Positions 18,552 to 27,061 of a stretch of 64,000 nt of DNA are shown one piece after another (within the stretch, counting starts at the first letter, position 1; every line of letters starts with the position of its first letter). A program made the translations under genes and the position numbers. The stretch covers positions 589,125 through 653,124 of the forward strand of contig NZ_JADPJH010000033.1 in assembly GCF_023073315.1 (NCBI RefSeq), read 5' to 3'. Below the pieces are notes generated by a model. That model saw only the letters and a program-made list of their open reading frames with translations. It ran no database searches and was not told the origin of the DNA. Source of the stretch: Bradyrhizobium sp. 1. GTDB lineage: Bacteria; Pseudomonadota; Alphaproteobacteria; Rhizobiales; Xanthobacteraceae.

Positions 18552-19328
18552 TCAAAGACTGATGTGGAAGCCGCCGTTGACTCCGATGTGCTGGCCCGTC
18601 GTGTACGAGGACGCATCGGAGAGCAGGAAGCAGACGGTCCGCACCACTTCGTCCGGTGTCGCCCAGCGTGCAAGCGGAATCTGCGCCAACATGCCATCGC
18701 GGAATTTCTCGCCCCGTACGACCTCGGTCATCGGCGTTTCGACCACGCCAAAGCAGATCGAATTGGTCCGGATATTGTATTTGCCCCACTCCCGGGCCGC
18801 AGTCATGGTCATGCCGAGCAGTCCGGCCTTGGCGGCGGCATAGTTGATCTGGCCTACAGATCCCTTTCGTCCCGCGTCAGACGAGATGTTGACGATGGCT
18901 CCTCCCGAGGCGTCGCCGTCCTTGGCGCGCTGCACCAGGTGGCGTCCCACCGCCTGCAGCCAGAGGAACGCGCCGGTGAGATGAACATCGATGACCTCGC
19001 GCCATTGATGCATGCTCATCTTTTCGATCATCGCTGGACGAATGATGCCGGCATTGTTGACCAGTCCGTTCACCGAACCGAACCGGCCGACGGCATCTGC
19101 GACGGTGCTCGCGGCCAACTCCGCGTCGGTGACGCTGCCGACGACTTTCATCACCCGCTCCGCAGGCAATGCCGCCAGGACGGCCCCAAGCGCCTCTCCG
19201 TTGAGATCGACGGCGACGACGTTCGCCCCGAGTTCGATCGCCAATTCGGCCGTTGCCTTGCCGATCCCCTGTGCGGCGCCGGTGACGACGATCGTCCGGC
19301 CTTGTAGGGACACCATGTTTTTCGTCAT
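18552..19328 (-). CDS. Short-chain dehydrogenase/reductase
   Basis: 258-aa NAD(P)-dependent SDR with the TGAAQGIGKATAEL glycine motif, NNAG, and the catalytic Tyr-x3-Lys in QINYAAAKAGLLG preceded by IVNISSDAGRKGS carrying the catalytic Ser. The acidic AVDLNGE at the end of strand 2 suggests NAD. It would act as a 3-hydroxyacyl-CoA or ring-alcohol dehydrogenase. The start at 19328 has TGAGGAA about 6 bases upstream; an alternative TTG lies two codons earlier. It follows the MaoC hydratase by about 60 bp on the same strand, so hydration and oxidation steps are encoded together. Confidence 0.9.
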   Translation of the reverse strand: MTKNMVSLQGRTIVVTGAAQGIGKATAELAIELGANVVAVDLNGEALGAVLAALPAERVMKVVGSVTDAELAASTVADAVGRFGSVNGLVNNAGIIRPAMIEKMSMHQWREVIDVHLTGAFLWLQAVGRHLVQRAKDGDASGGAIVNISSDAGRKGSVGQINYAAAKAGLLGMTMTAAREWGKYNIRTNSICFGVVETPMTEVVRGEKFRDGMLAQIPLARWATPDEVVRTVCFLLSDASSYTTGQHIGVNGGFHISL

Positions 19329-19387
19329 TCCCAATTCCTCAGTTTATGGTGAAGTCCAACATCTTGTGTGCGCACCGCTCGGGCGAA

Positions 19388-20251
19388 TCAGGTCGTTGCC
19401 CAGCCGTGACTGAGAACCAGCGCATCGCGCTCGACGACACGCGCCTGAAATGCGATGCGGTCATCGAGGGGCCAGCATTCGAGCTGGATCGTGTCTCCAG
19501 GAAAGACCGGCGCGGACATCCGGGCGCGGATCGTCTTCAGCCCTGCGGGATCTCCGTCGCAGAAGGTCTCGACCAAGCCGCGACAGGCAATTCCGTAAGT
19601 CGCAAGCCCGTGCAGGATGGGCCTCGGGAAGCCGGCCTTGCTGGCAACCGCGGGGTCTATGTGCAGGGGATTGAGGTCTCCGGACAGACGATAAAGCACG
19701 GCCTGATCCGGGCGCGTAGGTAACGTGATGACGCGGTCCGGCCGACGATCGGGGACTGGCGTCGGAGCGGCGGCGGGTTCATCGGCGCCGGCGGCTTGTG
19801 AGAAGCCGCCATCGCCGCGAAGGAAGAGCACCTGCTCACTGACGGCCACCAATTTGTTGGCAGCCTCGTCCCACAATTCCTTCTCGACATGCATGACGGC
19901 GCCCTTGCCTTCGCCCTTGTCGACGAGCCGTGCGACGCGACTCTTGCCGATGAGAATTCCGCTTGGAGGAAGTGCGGCATTCATCTGCACGGACTGCTCG
20001 CCATGCACCATTTTCGCGAAATTGATGCCCAGCTCCGCATCGTCCCTCATCCAGGCCCCCGGCGAGGCCAGAACGGTCGCCATGGTCGGAAGTGGCACGA
20101 GATCCTTTTCGTATACGAGGCGCAGTTGCCGCTCGTCCGATGGATCGCTCGCGGCACCGACGCCGAGTGCGTAGAGAATGGTGTCTCTTGCCGTGTAGGC
20201 GTGGCGGACGTCGCCGGAGCGCCAGGCCCGCGTCTTTGCATAATCAACCAT
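19388..20251 (-). CDS. MaoC-family (hydratase 2) enoyl-CoA hydratase
   Basis: 287-aa double hot-dog protein of the type found in peroxisomal multifunctional enzyme 2 and in steroid-degrading hydratases. The hydratase 2 motif YRLSGDLNPLHIDP is at residues 187-200, with catalytic Asp192 and His197. The N-terminal half is the degenerate hot-dog that binds the acyl tail; a Pro/Ala-rich linker (about 152-170) separates the halves. It hydrates 2-enoyl-CoA to the (R)-3-hydroxyacyl form. First gene of a MaoC-SDR pair; a GntR box lies about 60 bp upstream in the divergent promoter. Confidence 0.92.
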   Translation of the reverse strand: MVDYAKTRAWRSGDVRHAYTARDTILYALGVGAASDPSDERQLRLVYEKDLVPLPTMATVLASPGAWMRDDAELGINFAKMVHGEQSVQMNAALPPSGILIGKSRVARLVDKGEGKGAVMHVEKELWDEAANKLVAVSEQVLFLRGDGGFSQAAGADEPAAAPTPVPDRRPDRVITLPTRPDQAVLYRLSGDLNPLHIDPAVASKAGFPRPILHGLATYGIACRGLVETFCDGDPAGLKTIRARMSAPVFPGDTIQLECWPLDDRIAFQARVVERDALVLSHGWATT

Positions 20252-20309
20252 CGCCGACAGCTCTCCCCCGGGACTGATCCCGCCAAAAATAAAAGCAGCC
20301 TATTGGTCT

Positions 20310-20322
20310 TTGGTTGAACCAA
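20310..20322. promoter_or_regulatory. GntR/FadR-type operator, box A
   Basis: TTGGTTGAACCAA, a perfect 13-bp palindrome of the form TGGT-N3-ACCA, in the divergent region between the MaoC gene (start 20251) and the thiolase gene (start 20405). The same core occurs at 28796 and, with changed centre, at 29913 and 35089. Confidence 0.7.
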
Positions 20323-20404
20323 TGATATAGAAACGCCCCGTCGTGGTCAACAATGCACAGTGCAGATGGGCGGCCAGCGGCTGGACATGAGCTCGAGAGA
20401 CCTG

Positions 20405-21571
20405 ATGAGCATTCGACACAAAGCCTGCATCGCGGGCGCCTACGAGCACCCCACCCGAAAAGCACCGGACAAGACGGTCGCCCAGCTGCACGCCGAATGC
20501 GCGCGCGGGGCCCTGGAAGACGCTGGCCTGCGCCTTAAGGATGTCGACGGCTATTTCTGCGCGGGCGACGCGCCGGGCCTCGGCGCGAACAGCATGGCGG
20601 ACTATCTGGGGCTCCGGCCGCGGCATGTGGACAGCACCGACACCGGCGGGTCCGCGTATTTGGTTCACGTCTCCCATGCCGCCCAGGCGATTGCCATGGG
20701 CAAGTGCAACGTAGCCCTGATCACGCTCGCGGGCCGGCCGAGAAGCGAGGGATCGAGCGGCGTGGCGCCAAGGCTCGTCGGCGCCGGAACGCCCGATGTA
20801 CCCTGGGAGGCGCCTTATGCGCCCGTGACGGTCAACATGTATGCGCTGGCGGCGGCCCGTCACATGTACGAGTACGGCACGACGAGCGAACAGTTGGCGT
20901 GGATCAAGGTCGCGGCCGCCACCCACGCGCAGCACAATCCGAATGCGATGTTGCGCGAACAGGTCACGGTCGACGATGTCCTCGCCTCGCCCATGATCTC
21001 CGATCCCTTGCACCGCCTCGACTGTTGCGTCGTCAGCGATGGCGGCGGTGCCCTGCTCGTCGTTCGCCCCGAGATCGCGCGTTCGCTCAAGCGTCCCGTC
21101 GTCAACGTTCTCGGCGCCGGCGAAGCGATCAAAGGTCAGCTCAACGGGCAGGTCGACCTGACGTTCTCGGGCGCGGCGTGGTCCGGTCCTCGCGCGTTCG
21201 AGGAAGCCGGGGTCAAGCCGTCCGAGATCCAATATGCCTCGATCTACGACAGCTTCACCATCACGGTGCTGATGCAGATCGAAGATCTCGGGTTTTGCGA
21301 GAAGGGCAAGGGCGGACGTTTCGTCGCGGACGGCAATCTGATTTCCGGAGTCGGCAAGCTGCCGTTCAACACCGACGGCGGCGGACTTTGCAACAACCAC
21401 CCTGCCAATCGCGGCGGCATCACCAAGGTCATCGAGGCTGTCCGCCAACTGCGCGGCGAGGCCCACCCCAAGGTGCAGGTTCCAAATTGCAGCCTTGCCC
21501 TGGCCCAGGGCACCGGCGGCCTGCTCGGCTCGCGCCATGGCAGTGCCACCCTGATCATGGAGCGCGCATGA
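20405..21571 (+). CDS. Thiolase/SCP-x family protein, Ltp2-like aldolase (copy 2)
   Basis: 388-aa thiolase-fold protein. The N-terminus CIAGAYEHPTRKAPDK and the segments GALEDAGLRLKDVDGYFC, LNGQVDLTFSGAAWS and KLPFNTDGGGLCNNHPANRG are typical of the lipid-transfer-protein thiolases. At the nucleophile position it reads TGGSAYLVHVSHAAQAI, with no Cys, which fits a retro-aldolase such as Ltp2 rather than a thiolytic enzyme. The start at 20405 (MSIRHK) matches the family; an ATG at 20387 is possible. A DUF35 gene follows 1 bp after its stop, as for Ltp2 partners. Under GntR box A. Confidence 0.85.
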   Translation: MSIRHKACIAGAYEHPTRKAPDKTVAQLHAECARGALEDAGLRLKDVDGYFCAGDAPGLGANSMADYLGLRPRHVDSTDTGGSAYLVHVSHAAQAIAMGKCNVALITLAGRPRSEGSSGVAPRLVGAGTPDVPWEAPYAPVTVNMYALAAARHMYEYGTTSEQLAWIKVAAATHAQHNPNAMLREQVTVDDVLASPMISDPLHRLDCCVVSDGGGALLVVRPEIARSLKRPVVNVLGAGEAIKGQLNGQVDLTFSGAAWSGPRAFEEAGVKPSEIQYASIYDSFTITVLMQIEDLGFCEKGKGGRFVADGNLISGVGKLPFNTDGGGLCNNHPANRGGITKVIEAVRQLRGEAHPKVQVPNCSLALAQGTGGLLGSRHGSATLIMERA

Positions 21572-21572
21572 G

Positions 21573-21977
21573 ATGACGACGATGTATCAGGACCGCCCGC
21601 TCGGCTCAGCGGTGCATGACGCCGCAACCGAGCCGTTCTTTGCCGCAACCGCAAGCGGGTCGCTTCGCGTGAAAACCTGCGTTTCCTGCCGCAAGCCGCA
21701 TTGGTATCCGCGGCCGCTTTGCCCCTATTGTCTCGGCGACACCGAATGGAGCGACGTCACCGGCAAGGGTGAAATCTACAGCGTCAGCGTCACCCGCCGT
21801 GCCGGTCCCACGCCATATGCAATCGCCTATGTGAGACTCGACGAAGGCGTCACGATGTTGAGCAATATCGTCGATTGCGACCTCGATTCGCTGCGGATCG
21901 GGCAACGAGTCCAGGTCGTGTTCAAGCCGGCCGAGGACGGGACGATGATCCCGATGTTCGCCCCGGATCCGGGCTGA
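21573..21977 (+). CDS. DUF35 Zn-ribbon/OB-fold protein (copy 2)
   Basis: 134-aa partner protein with the zinc ribbon Cys36, Cys39, Cys50, Cys53 (KTCVSC and LCPYC) and an OB-fold containing GKGEIYSVSVTRR and the C-terminal FKPAEDGTMIPMF. In known systems the OB-fold contacts the thiolase-like protein and shapes an aldolase active site. It is tightly linked to the copy 2 thiolase and to an NMO gene 21 bp downstream, so the three form one transcription unit under GntR box A. Confidence 0.9.
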   Translation: MTTMYQDRPLGSAVHDAATEPFFAATASGSLRVKTCVSCRKPHWYPRPLCPYCLGDTEWSDVTGKGEIYSVSVTRRAGPTPYAIAYVRLDEGVTMLSNIVDCDLDSLRIGQRVQVVFKPAEDGTMIPMFAPDPG

Positions 21978-21998
21978 CGACGGCCCAGGAGCACCTTC

Positions 21999-22958
21999 AT
22001 GTCGCTCGATCCAAAGCTTCGGCGATCGCTTTCGTTGCCTGCCGTCTGCGCACCGATGTTCCTTGTCAGCGGCCCTGATCTCGTTCGCGAGGCCTGCAAG
22101 GCGGGTGTGATTGGCGCCCTGCCACGCCAGAACGCCCGCTCGTTCGACGAGTTCGCCGACTGGCTGCGCACGATCTCCGCGGATCTGCGCGAACACGCAG
22201 GGCACGCGCCGGGACCGGTCGGTCCGCTTGCGGTGAATTTGTCTGCAAAGACGCCGGAAGACCAGGTCGGAAGCCACCTTGATCTGTGCGCCGAACAAAA
22301 CGTTGAAATCGTCATCACCGTCGGTGGCAATCCCAGGATCATTGTTCAACAGGCGCATGATCGTGGAATAAAGGTCTTCCACGACGTCACCAGCATCCCG
22401 TTCGCCGAGCGCGCCATCGCAGCCGGCGTCGACGGCCTGATCTGCATCGGCGCTGGGGGTGGCGGCCACTCCGGTACGATCAGCCATCTCGCGTTGATCC
22501 GCAAGGTCCGCTCGATCTTCAACGGGACGATCGTCATGGCCGGTGCCATTTCCGACGGCGCCAGCATCCGTGCGGCGGAAGTGCTCGGCGCCGACCTGGC
22601 TTATCTCGGGACCAGGTTCATCGCCACCAGGGAGTCGCTGGCGCCCGACGAATACAAGCGCATGATCGTATCTCAGACGTCGGCAGATTTGATTTACACG
22701 GAGAAGGTTGCCGGCGTGGCCGCGAACTGGCTGGCCGTGTCGTTGCGCGCGGCTGGCCTCGATCCAGACGCCTTGCCCGAGCCGAAGGGCAAGGGCATGC
22801 GGCACGACCATCTGCCTGAGAGCGCGAAGCCCTGGAAGAACCTGTGGAGCGCCGGACAAGGGATCGATCTGATCGACGAAATCCCGACCGTAGCGGACCT
22901 GGTTCTGAAGCTGAAGCGGGAATATGCGGAAGCTTGCGAGATCCCCGCTATGGTCTGA
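21999..22958 (+). CDS. NMO-family FMN flavoprotein (IpdC-like context)
   Basis: 319-aa TIM-barrel flavoprotein of the nitronate monooxygenase family. Marks are the N-terminal PAVCAPMFLVSG, CIGAGGGGHSGTISH (phosphate loop), MAGAISDGASIRAAEVLGAD and LGTRFIATRESLAPDEYK. It is shorter than the 1161 copy and clearly diverged from it. Family members act as nitronate monooxygenases or as acyl-CoA ring reductases (IpdC); with IpdAB-like genes nearby, the second role is the more attractive, but this is an inference. Third gene of the thiolase-DUF35-NMO unit. Confidence 0.82.
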   Translation: MSLDPKLRRSLSLPAVCAPMFLVSGPDLVREACKAGVIGALPRQNARSFDEFADWLRTISADLREHAGHAPGPVGPLAVNLSAKTPEDQVGSHLDLCAEQNVEIVITVGGNPRIIVQQAHDRGIKVFHDVTSIPFAERAIAAGVDGLICIGAGGGGHSGTISHLALIRKVRSIFNGTIVMAGAISDGASIRAAEVLGADLAYLGTRFIATRESLAPDEYKRMIVSQTSADLIYTEKVAGVAANWLAVSLRAAGLDPDALPEPKGKGMRHDHLPESAKPWKNLWSAGQGIDLIDEIPTVADLVLKLKREYAEACEIPAMV

Positions 22959-22999
22959 GGCCACATTCGGATTCCGGCTTTCGACTCGCGTGAAGAACT

Positions 23000-23022
23000 G
23001 GCCGGGATCGCTCCCGGCCTTT
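23000..23022. terminator. Hairpin between convergent genes
   Basis: GGCCGGGA and TCCCGGCC form a perfect 8-bp stem with a 4-base loop, followed by TTT. It lies between the convergent NMO (end 22958) and acyl-CoA dehydrogenase (end 23085) genes. The T tract is short, so termination strength is uncertain. Confidence 0.5.
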
Positions 23023-23084
23023 GACGTCGACGCCTTGCCGGACCATCGCCGGCGCGGCCCCATCAAGCTCATTCGGTGATTTCC

Positions 23085-24281
23085 TCAAAGCCCGAGCACC
23101 TGCTTGGCAATGATGTCGCGCTGGATTTCCGAACTCCCGCCGAAGATCGTGTTGGCGCGGCCGTTGAGATGGCGGGGCACCACGCTTAGGACTTCTTCCG
23201 GGATGAGCGGCCGGTCCTTAAGGGCATGGAGAGGACGGCGCGTTTCCTCCACCAGCGCATTTTGCCCGACCATTTCAACTCCCACGCGCGAAATAGCCTG
23301 GTGGATCTCGCTCGCACGCAGCTTGAGGACGGACGACACCGGACCTGGATTTTCGCCTCTTTGTAGGGCTGACAACACTTGCAATTCGAGGAACTCGAGT
23401 GTCTGGACGTCGAGCTCGATTTCCGACAGTTTAGTTGCGATCTCCTGAAGCATTATCGCCTTGTAGGACAAGCCGGAGTTGGCCAATCCGCGCACCTTCT
23501 CGAGCGCATATCTCAATTTCGGCGAGTTGACTCCGCCGCCCCGCTCGAACTCCAGCAGATACTTGCCGCAGGTCCAGCCCCGCCCTTCCTCGCCGACGAG
23601 ATTGGTGACGGGGACTTCCACCTCGTCGAAGAACACCTGATTGACGTCATGGTCCCCGCTGATCATCATGATCGGGCGAATGGTGATGCCTGGGGATGCC
23701 ATGTCAATGAGCAGAAAGCTGATGCCGTCCTGTTGCCTCGGCTCGTCGCTGGTTCGGACCAGCGCGAACATGCGGTTTGCGAAGTGCGCATGCGTTGTCC
23801 AGATCTTTGTGCCGTTGACGACGTAGTGGTCACCCTGGCGAACGGCACGTGTGTTCAGCGAGGCAAGGTCCGATCCCGAGCCTGGTTCCGAATAGCCCTG
23901 GCACCACCGATCTTCGCCGCTGAGGATGCGGGGCAGGTAGAACTTCTTTTGCTCCGAGGTCCCGAAGCGCATCAAGACCGGCCCGATCATCTTGATACCC
24001 ATGGGGGATAGCTGCGGCGTTCCTGCCGCCGCACACTCGGATTCGAAGATCCATCGCTGCGTCGCCGTCCAGCCCGGGCCACCATGCTCCCGGGGCCAAC
24101 CGGGTGCGACCCAGCCTCGCTCATGCAAGGCCCTTTGCCATGGCGCGACGATATCGGGATCCGAGAAGAAGGACACGTTGAGAGAGCTGGCCCGCCGCAG
24201 CTCGGGAGAAAGACGCGCGGCGATAAATGCTCGCACCTCATCTCTGAACCGTAATTCCTCGGCCGTGAACGATAGCGACAT
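23085..24281 (-). CDS. Acyl-CoA dehydrogenase, putative alpha partner
   Basis: 398-aa acyl-CoA dehydrogenase with GYSEPGSGSDLASLNTRAV, VNGTKIWTTHAHFANRMFAL and the C-terminal IFGGSSEIQRDIIAKQVLGL. These are features of the larger, FAD-binding subunit in alpha2-beta2 acyl-CoA dehydrogenases of steroid degradation (the FadE/ChsE type). The Glu of E-G-T is Gly here. The start at 24281 (MSLSFTAEELRFRDEV) matches the family. It is 8 bp downstream of a second, divergent acyl-CoA dehydrogenase gene, as expected for a heteromeric pair. Confidence 0.88.
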   Translation of the reverse strand: MSLSFTAEELRFRDEVRAFIAARLSPELRRASSLNVSFFSDPDIVAPWQRALHERGWVAPGWPREHGGPGWTATQRWIFESECAAAGTPQLSPMGIKMIGPVLMRFGTSEQKKFYLPRILSGEDRWCQGYSEPGSGSDLASLNTRAVRQGDHYVVNGTKIWTTHAHFANRMFALVRTSDEPRQQDGISFLLIDMASPGITIRPIMMISGDHDVNQVFFDEVEVPVTNLVGEEGRGWTCGKYLLEFERGGGVNSPKLRYALEKVRGLANSGLSYKAIMLQEIATKLSEIELDVQTLEFLELQVLSALQRGENPGPVSSVLKLRASEIHQAISRVGVEMVGQNALVEETRRPLHALKDRPLIPEEVLSVVPRHLNGRANTIFGGSSEIQRDIIAKQVLGL

Positions 24282-24289
24282 GACTGATC

Positions 24290-25438
24290 TCACTCCGCTC
24301 GGGAGTTGCCAAATAGCTCGGCGTGACGCTGCAGATGATGATCCACGCTTCCGAAAAGTGCTTCGAAAACCAGCAGCCGTTTGAAATAAAGGCCGAGATC
24401 GAGTTCGTCCGTGACGCCCATCGCGCCGTGGAGTTGCACCGCCTGCTCCGCGACATTGCGCGCACAGCGGCCGATTTTCACCTTGGCGCCGGACGCGGCG
24501 AGCGACCGCTGCGTCGAATCGATATCGGCTGCCACGAGAAGAGCCGCACGCGCCGCCATCGCTCGGGCCTCCTCGCATTCAACATACATGTCGGCCAGCC
24601 TGTGACGGATCACCTGGTTGGCCGCGAGCGGCCGGCCGAATTGCTTGCGCACCTTTGTATAGTCGAGCGTGGCGTCGAACATGCTTCTCATCATGCCGGC
24701 GGCTTCTGCGCTGAGCGCCACAATCGCCCGATCGACGATGCTCTGGACGGTCGGCAGCACGTCCGCACCGGTTCCAAGCCGTGCATCGGGCACAAGCCGG
24801 GCGTGGTCGAATGTCAGTTCCGCGACGCGGCCCCCACCGAGACGTGGTGCATCGCGCAGCGTCACTCCTGCGGCATCCTTCGGCACCAGGAAGAGAGCAA
24901 GTCCGGCACCCTGCGCACCGGGCAAACGCGCCGATACAAGGTGGACGTCCGCAGCGACCGCGTCGAGCACGGCGATCTTGCGGCCGTAGAGCGTCCAGCC
25001 ATGACTATCCCTCTGCGCGACAGTGTGGACCTCGGAAAGACCTGCCCTTGCGTCCGACTCGTAGTGAGCGAACGACAACAGACGCTCCCCGTTGATGATG
25101 GCCGGCAGCAGACCCTTCTGCTGCTCTTCCGTGCCGCATTCGGCAACCAGGGCCCCGGCGAGCAGCACCGTCGAGAGATAAGGCTCGGTCGCAAGCCCCC
25201 GGCCGAACTCCTCCATCAGGATCCCCACCTCGACGGGCCCTCCGCCGAAGCCGCCAACCTCCTCCGGAAACGGAAGCCCGAGCCAGCCCAGATCCGCAAA
25301 CTTGCGCCAATTCTCGCGCTTGAATCCCATAGGATCCTGCATCGCATGGCGACGTGCGGTCGGCTCGCAACGTTCAGCGATAAACCGTTGCGCGCTATGG
25401 CGCAGCATCTGCTGCGCTTCGCTCGGCGTCAGATCCAT
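24290..25438 (-). CDS. Acyl-CoA dehydrogenase, putative beta partner
   Basis: 382-aa diverged acyl-CoA dehydrogenase. The N-terminal domain (DLTPSEAQQMLRHSAQRFI) and C-terminal helices (RKQFGRPLAANQVIRHRLAD, HGAMGVTDELDLGLYFKRLL) are recognisable, but the FAD/substrate motif S-E-P-G-x-G-S-D is missing (LSFAHYESDARAG instead) and the C-terminus has no G-T-x-E-I-Q. This pattern is typical of the non-catalytic beta subunit in heterotetrameric enzymes. It precedes the alpha-like gene by 8 bp and both probably belong to the GntR-controlled operon from 28780. Confidence 0.85.
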   Translation of the reverse strand: MDLTPSEAQQMLRHSAQRFIAERCEPTARRHAMQDPMGFKRENWRKFADLGWLGLPFPEEVGGFGGGPVEVGILMEEFGRGLATEPYLSTVLLAGALVAECGTEEQQKGLLPAIINGERLLSFAHYESDARAGLSEVHTVAQRDSHGWTLYGRKIAVLDAVAADVHLVSARLPGAQGAGLALFLVPKDAAGVTLRDAPRLGGGRVAELTFDHARLVPDARLGTGADVLPTVQSIVDRAIVALSAEAAGMMRSMFDATLDYTKVRKQFGRPLAANQVIRHRLADMYVECEEARAMAARAALLVAADIDSTQRSLAASGAKVKIGRCARNVAEQAVQLHGAMGVTDELDLGLYFKRLLVFEALFGSVDHHLQRHAELFGNSRAE

Positions 25439-25828
25439 CCCTCAGCTCCACGCATCATCCCTACCGGTCCCGCTTTCCGGGCGCTCAGATCGGCCATCTT
25501 CTACTGGAGTCGCGAGAAACGGATTGGAAGCCGCTTCAAGCCGCCGACGAAGGTTGTCTCGGTCCACGCCGGCTCGCCAGCAAGTTCGATTCCGTCGAGG
25601 GCGCGAGAGCAGCTCGCGCCTGAAGGCAATCATTTCGACCTTCTCGCTGGCTGCGCGTCAATCAGCCGCTCGGAGGCCAGCCCGCGCTCAACGACGATAT
25701 TATCCGGGATTGAAAAATTCGCAGCGCTCAACCCTGGCTCCTCTTTCATATCGCGGTGCTCAAAAGGTTCAGGAAGGAAGCCAGCGCAGGCGATCAACGA
25801 CTTCGCCATTCCTGATGACCCATAGCGG
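25439..25828. other. 390-bp gap inside an otherwise tight operon
   Basis: Between the CaiB-type gene and the acyl-CoA dehydrogenase pair. Short open frames on the minus strand (for example 25630-25896 and 25442-25633) show no recognisable motif and none has a good Shine-Dalgarno. It may be a relic of a deleted gene or hold an internal promoter; I see no clear operator or terminator. Confidence 0.4.
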
Positions 25829-27061
25829 CTACTCGGCCGCCGCGATGGTCCTCTCTTCCGCGCCCCGAAGAACTTTGCTCTCGCGCAGCGCCGCAATCGC
25901 CTGCGGACTCAGCCCCAAGAGGCTCTGCAACAGCCTTGGTCCATCTTCGCCGAGCGCAGGCACCTTGTTCCGGACATTGGCCGCGCTGTACGCGAACCGG
26001 AACGCCGGATTGGGAATACGTAACGGCCCGGCCCCGTCATTGATCTCCTCAAATACGCCGCGCTCCTGGATGGGCGGCAGCGCCATGGTCTCGCGGATGG
26101 TCCGGTATTGAGAGCATGGCACACCGGCTTCGGTGAGGATCGCCTCGCATTCCGCGGCCGTTCGCGATGCCGCCCAATCGTCGAGCAGGTTCATCAATTC
26201 GGACCAGTGGTGCTCGCGGGCGCTACTGGTTGCGAAGCGCGCATCGCTAATCCATTCCGAATGGCCGACGCCGCGGGCCAAAGCCTCGAAATTGTTCTGA
26301 CTCACGGGAGCGACGAGCAGAAAGCCGTCGCTGGCCTGCGTGGGTCGATAGAGCGGCCGGCGGCGCTCGGCCGGGAATTGCGCTTCCTGGCACTCATAGA
26401 CCAGCATGCCCACCATGGCATCGAGCAAGGATACGTCGATATAGTCGCCCTGCCCGGTCTTGAGTGTCCGAAACAACGCGGCTTGAATGGCTCCGAATGC
26501 CGTCGAGCCACCGAGAACGTCGGCGATAAAGATTCCGTTCTTCAGCGGACGCTCGACATTGCCCTCCTGATAATCGAGGTTTGCCATGTCGTAGCCCGAC
26601 GTTGCGTGCAGCACCGGCGCATACGCACTCCGTCCGGACCAGGCCCCCTCCTGGCCGAAACCCGAGATCGAGCAGTACACGAGCTTAGGATTGAGCTTCG
26701 CAAGGGTTTCGTAGTCCAGCGCGAGCCGCCGCATCACGCCCGGGCGGTAGTTCTCCACGAGGACGTCGCACTGAGGCACCAATTCGTAGATCAGCTTGCG
26801 AGCCGCAGGCTGCTTGAGATCCAGAGCGATGCTGCTCTTGCCGGCATTGAGCTGCGCGAAATAGGCGCTCCGACCATCCCGCAGCGGCGGACGCAACCGG
26901 ATGTGGTCGCCCTCCGGCGGCTCGACCTTGATCACCTCGGCGCCGAGGTCCGCCATCAGCCGCGTGCAATAGGGGCCGGACATCATGGCAGTGAAGTCGA
27001 GGACACGGATTCCGTCGAGGATTCCCGGCCGGGCCAATCCGGTTGGCATATCGATCCTCAT
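25829..27061 (-). CDS. CaiB/BaiF family CoA transferase (copy 2)
   Basis: 410-aa family III CoA transferase: LDGIRVLDFTAMMSGPYCTR, LMADLGAEVIKVEPPEGDH, LNAGKSSIALDLKQPAARKL, VENYRPGVMRRLALDYETL. It has the standard length, without the N-terminal extension of copy 1. Its ATG overlaps the stop of the IpdA-like gene (ATGA), so the two are translationally coupled. A second ATG at 27049 preceded by GAGG may be the real start. It probably transfers CoA from a pathway product to an incoming acid in the GntR-controlled branch. Confidence 0.9.
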   Translation of the reverse strand: MRIDMPTGLARPGILDGIRVLDFTAMMSGPYCTRLMADLGAEVIKVEPPEGDHIRLRPPLRDGRSAYFAQLNAGKSSIALDLKQPAARKLIYELVPQCDVLVENYRPGVMRRLALDYETLAKLNPKLVYCSISGFGQEGAWSGRSAYAPVLHATSGYDMANLDYQEGNVERPLKNGIFIADVLGGSTAFGAIQAALFRTLKTGQGDYIDVSLLDAMVGMLVYECQEAQFPAERRRPLYRPTQASDGFLLVAPVSQNNFEALARGVGHSEWISDARFATSSAREHHWSELMNLLDDWAASRTAAECEAILTEAGVPCSQYRTIRETMALPPIQERGVFEEINDGAGPLRIPNPAFRFAYSAANVRNKVPALGEDGPRLLQSLLGLSPQAIAALRESKVLRGAEERTIAAAE

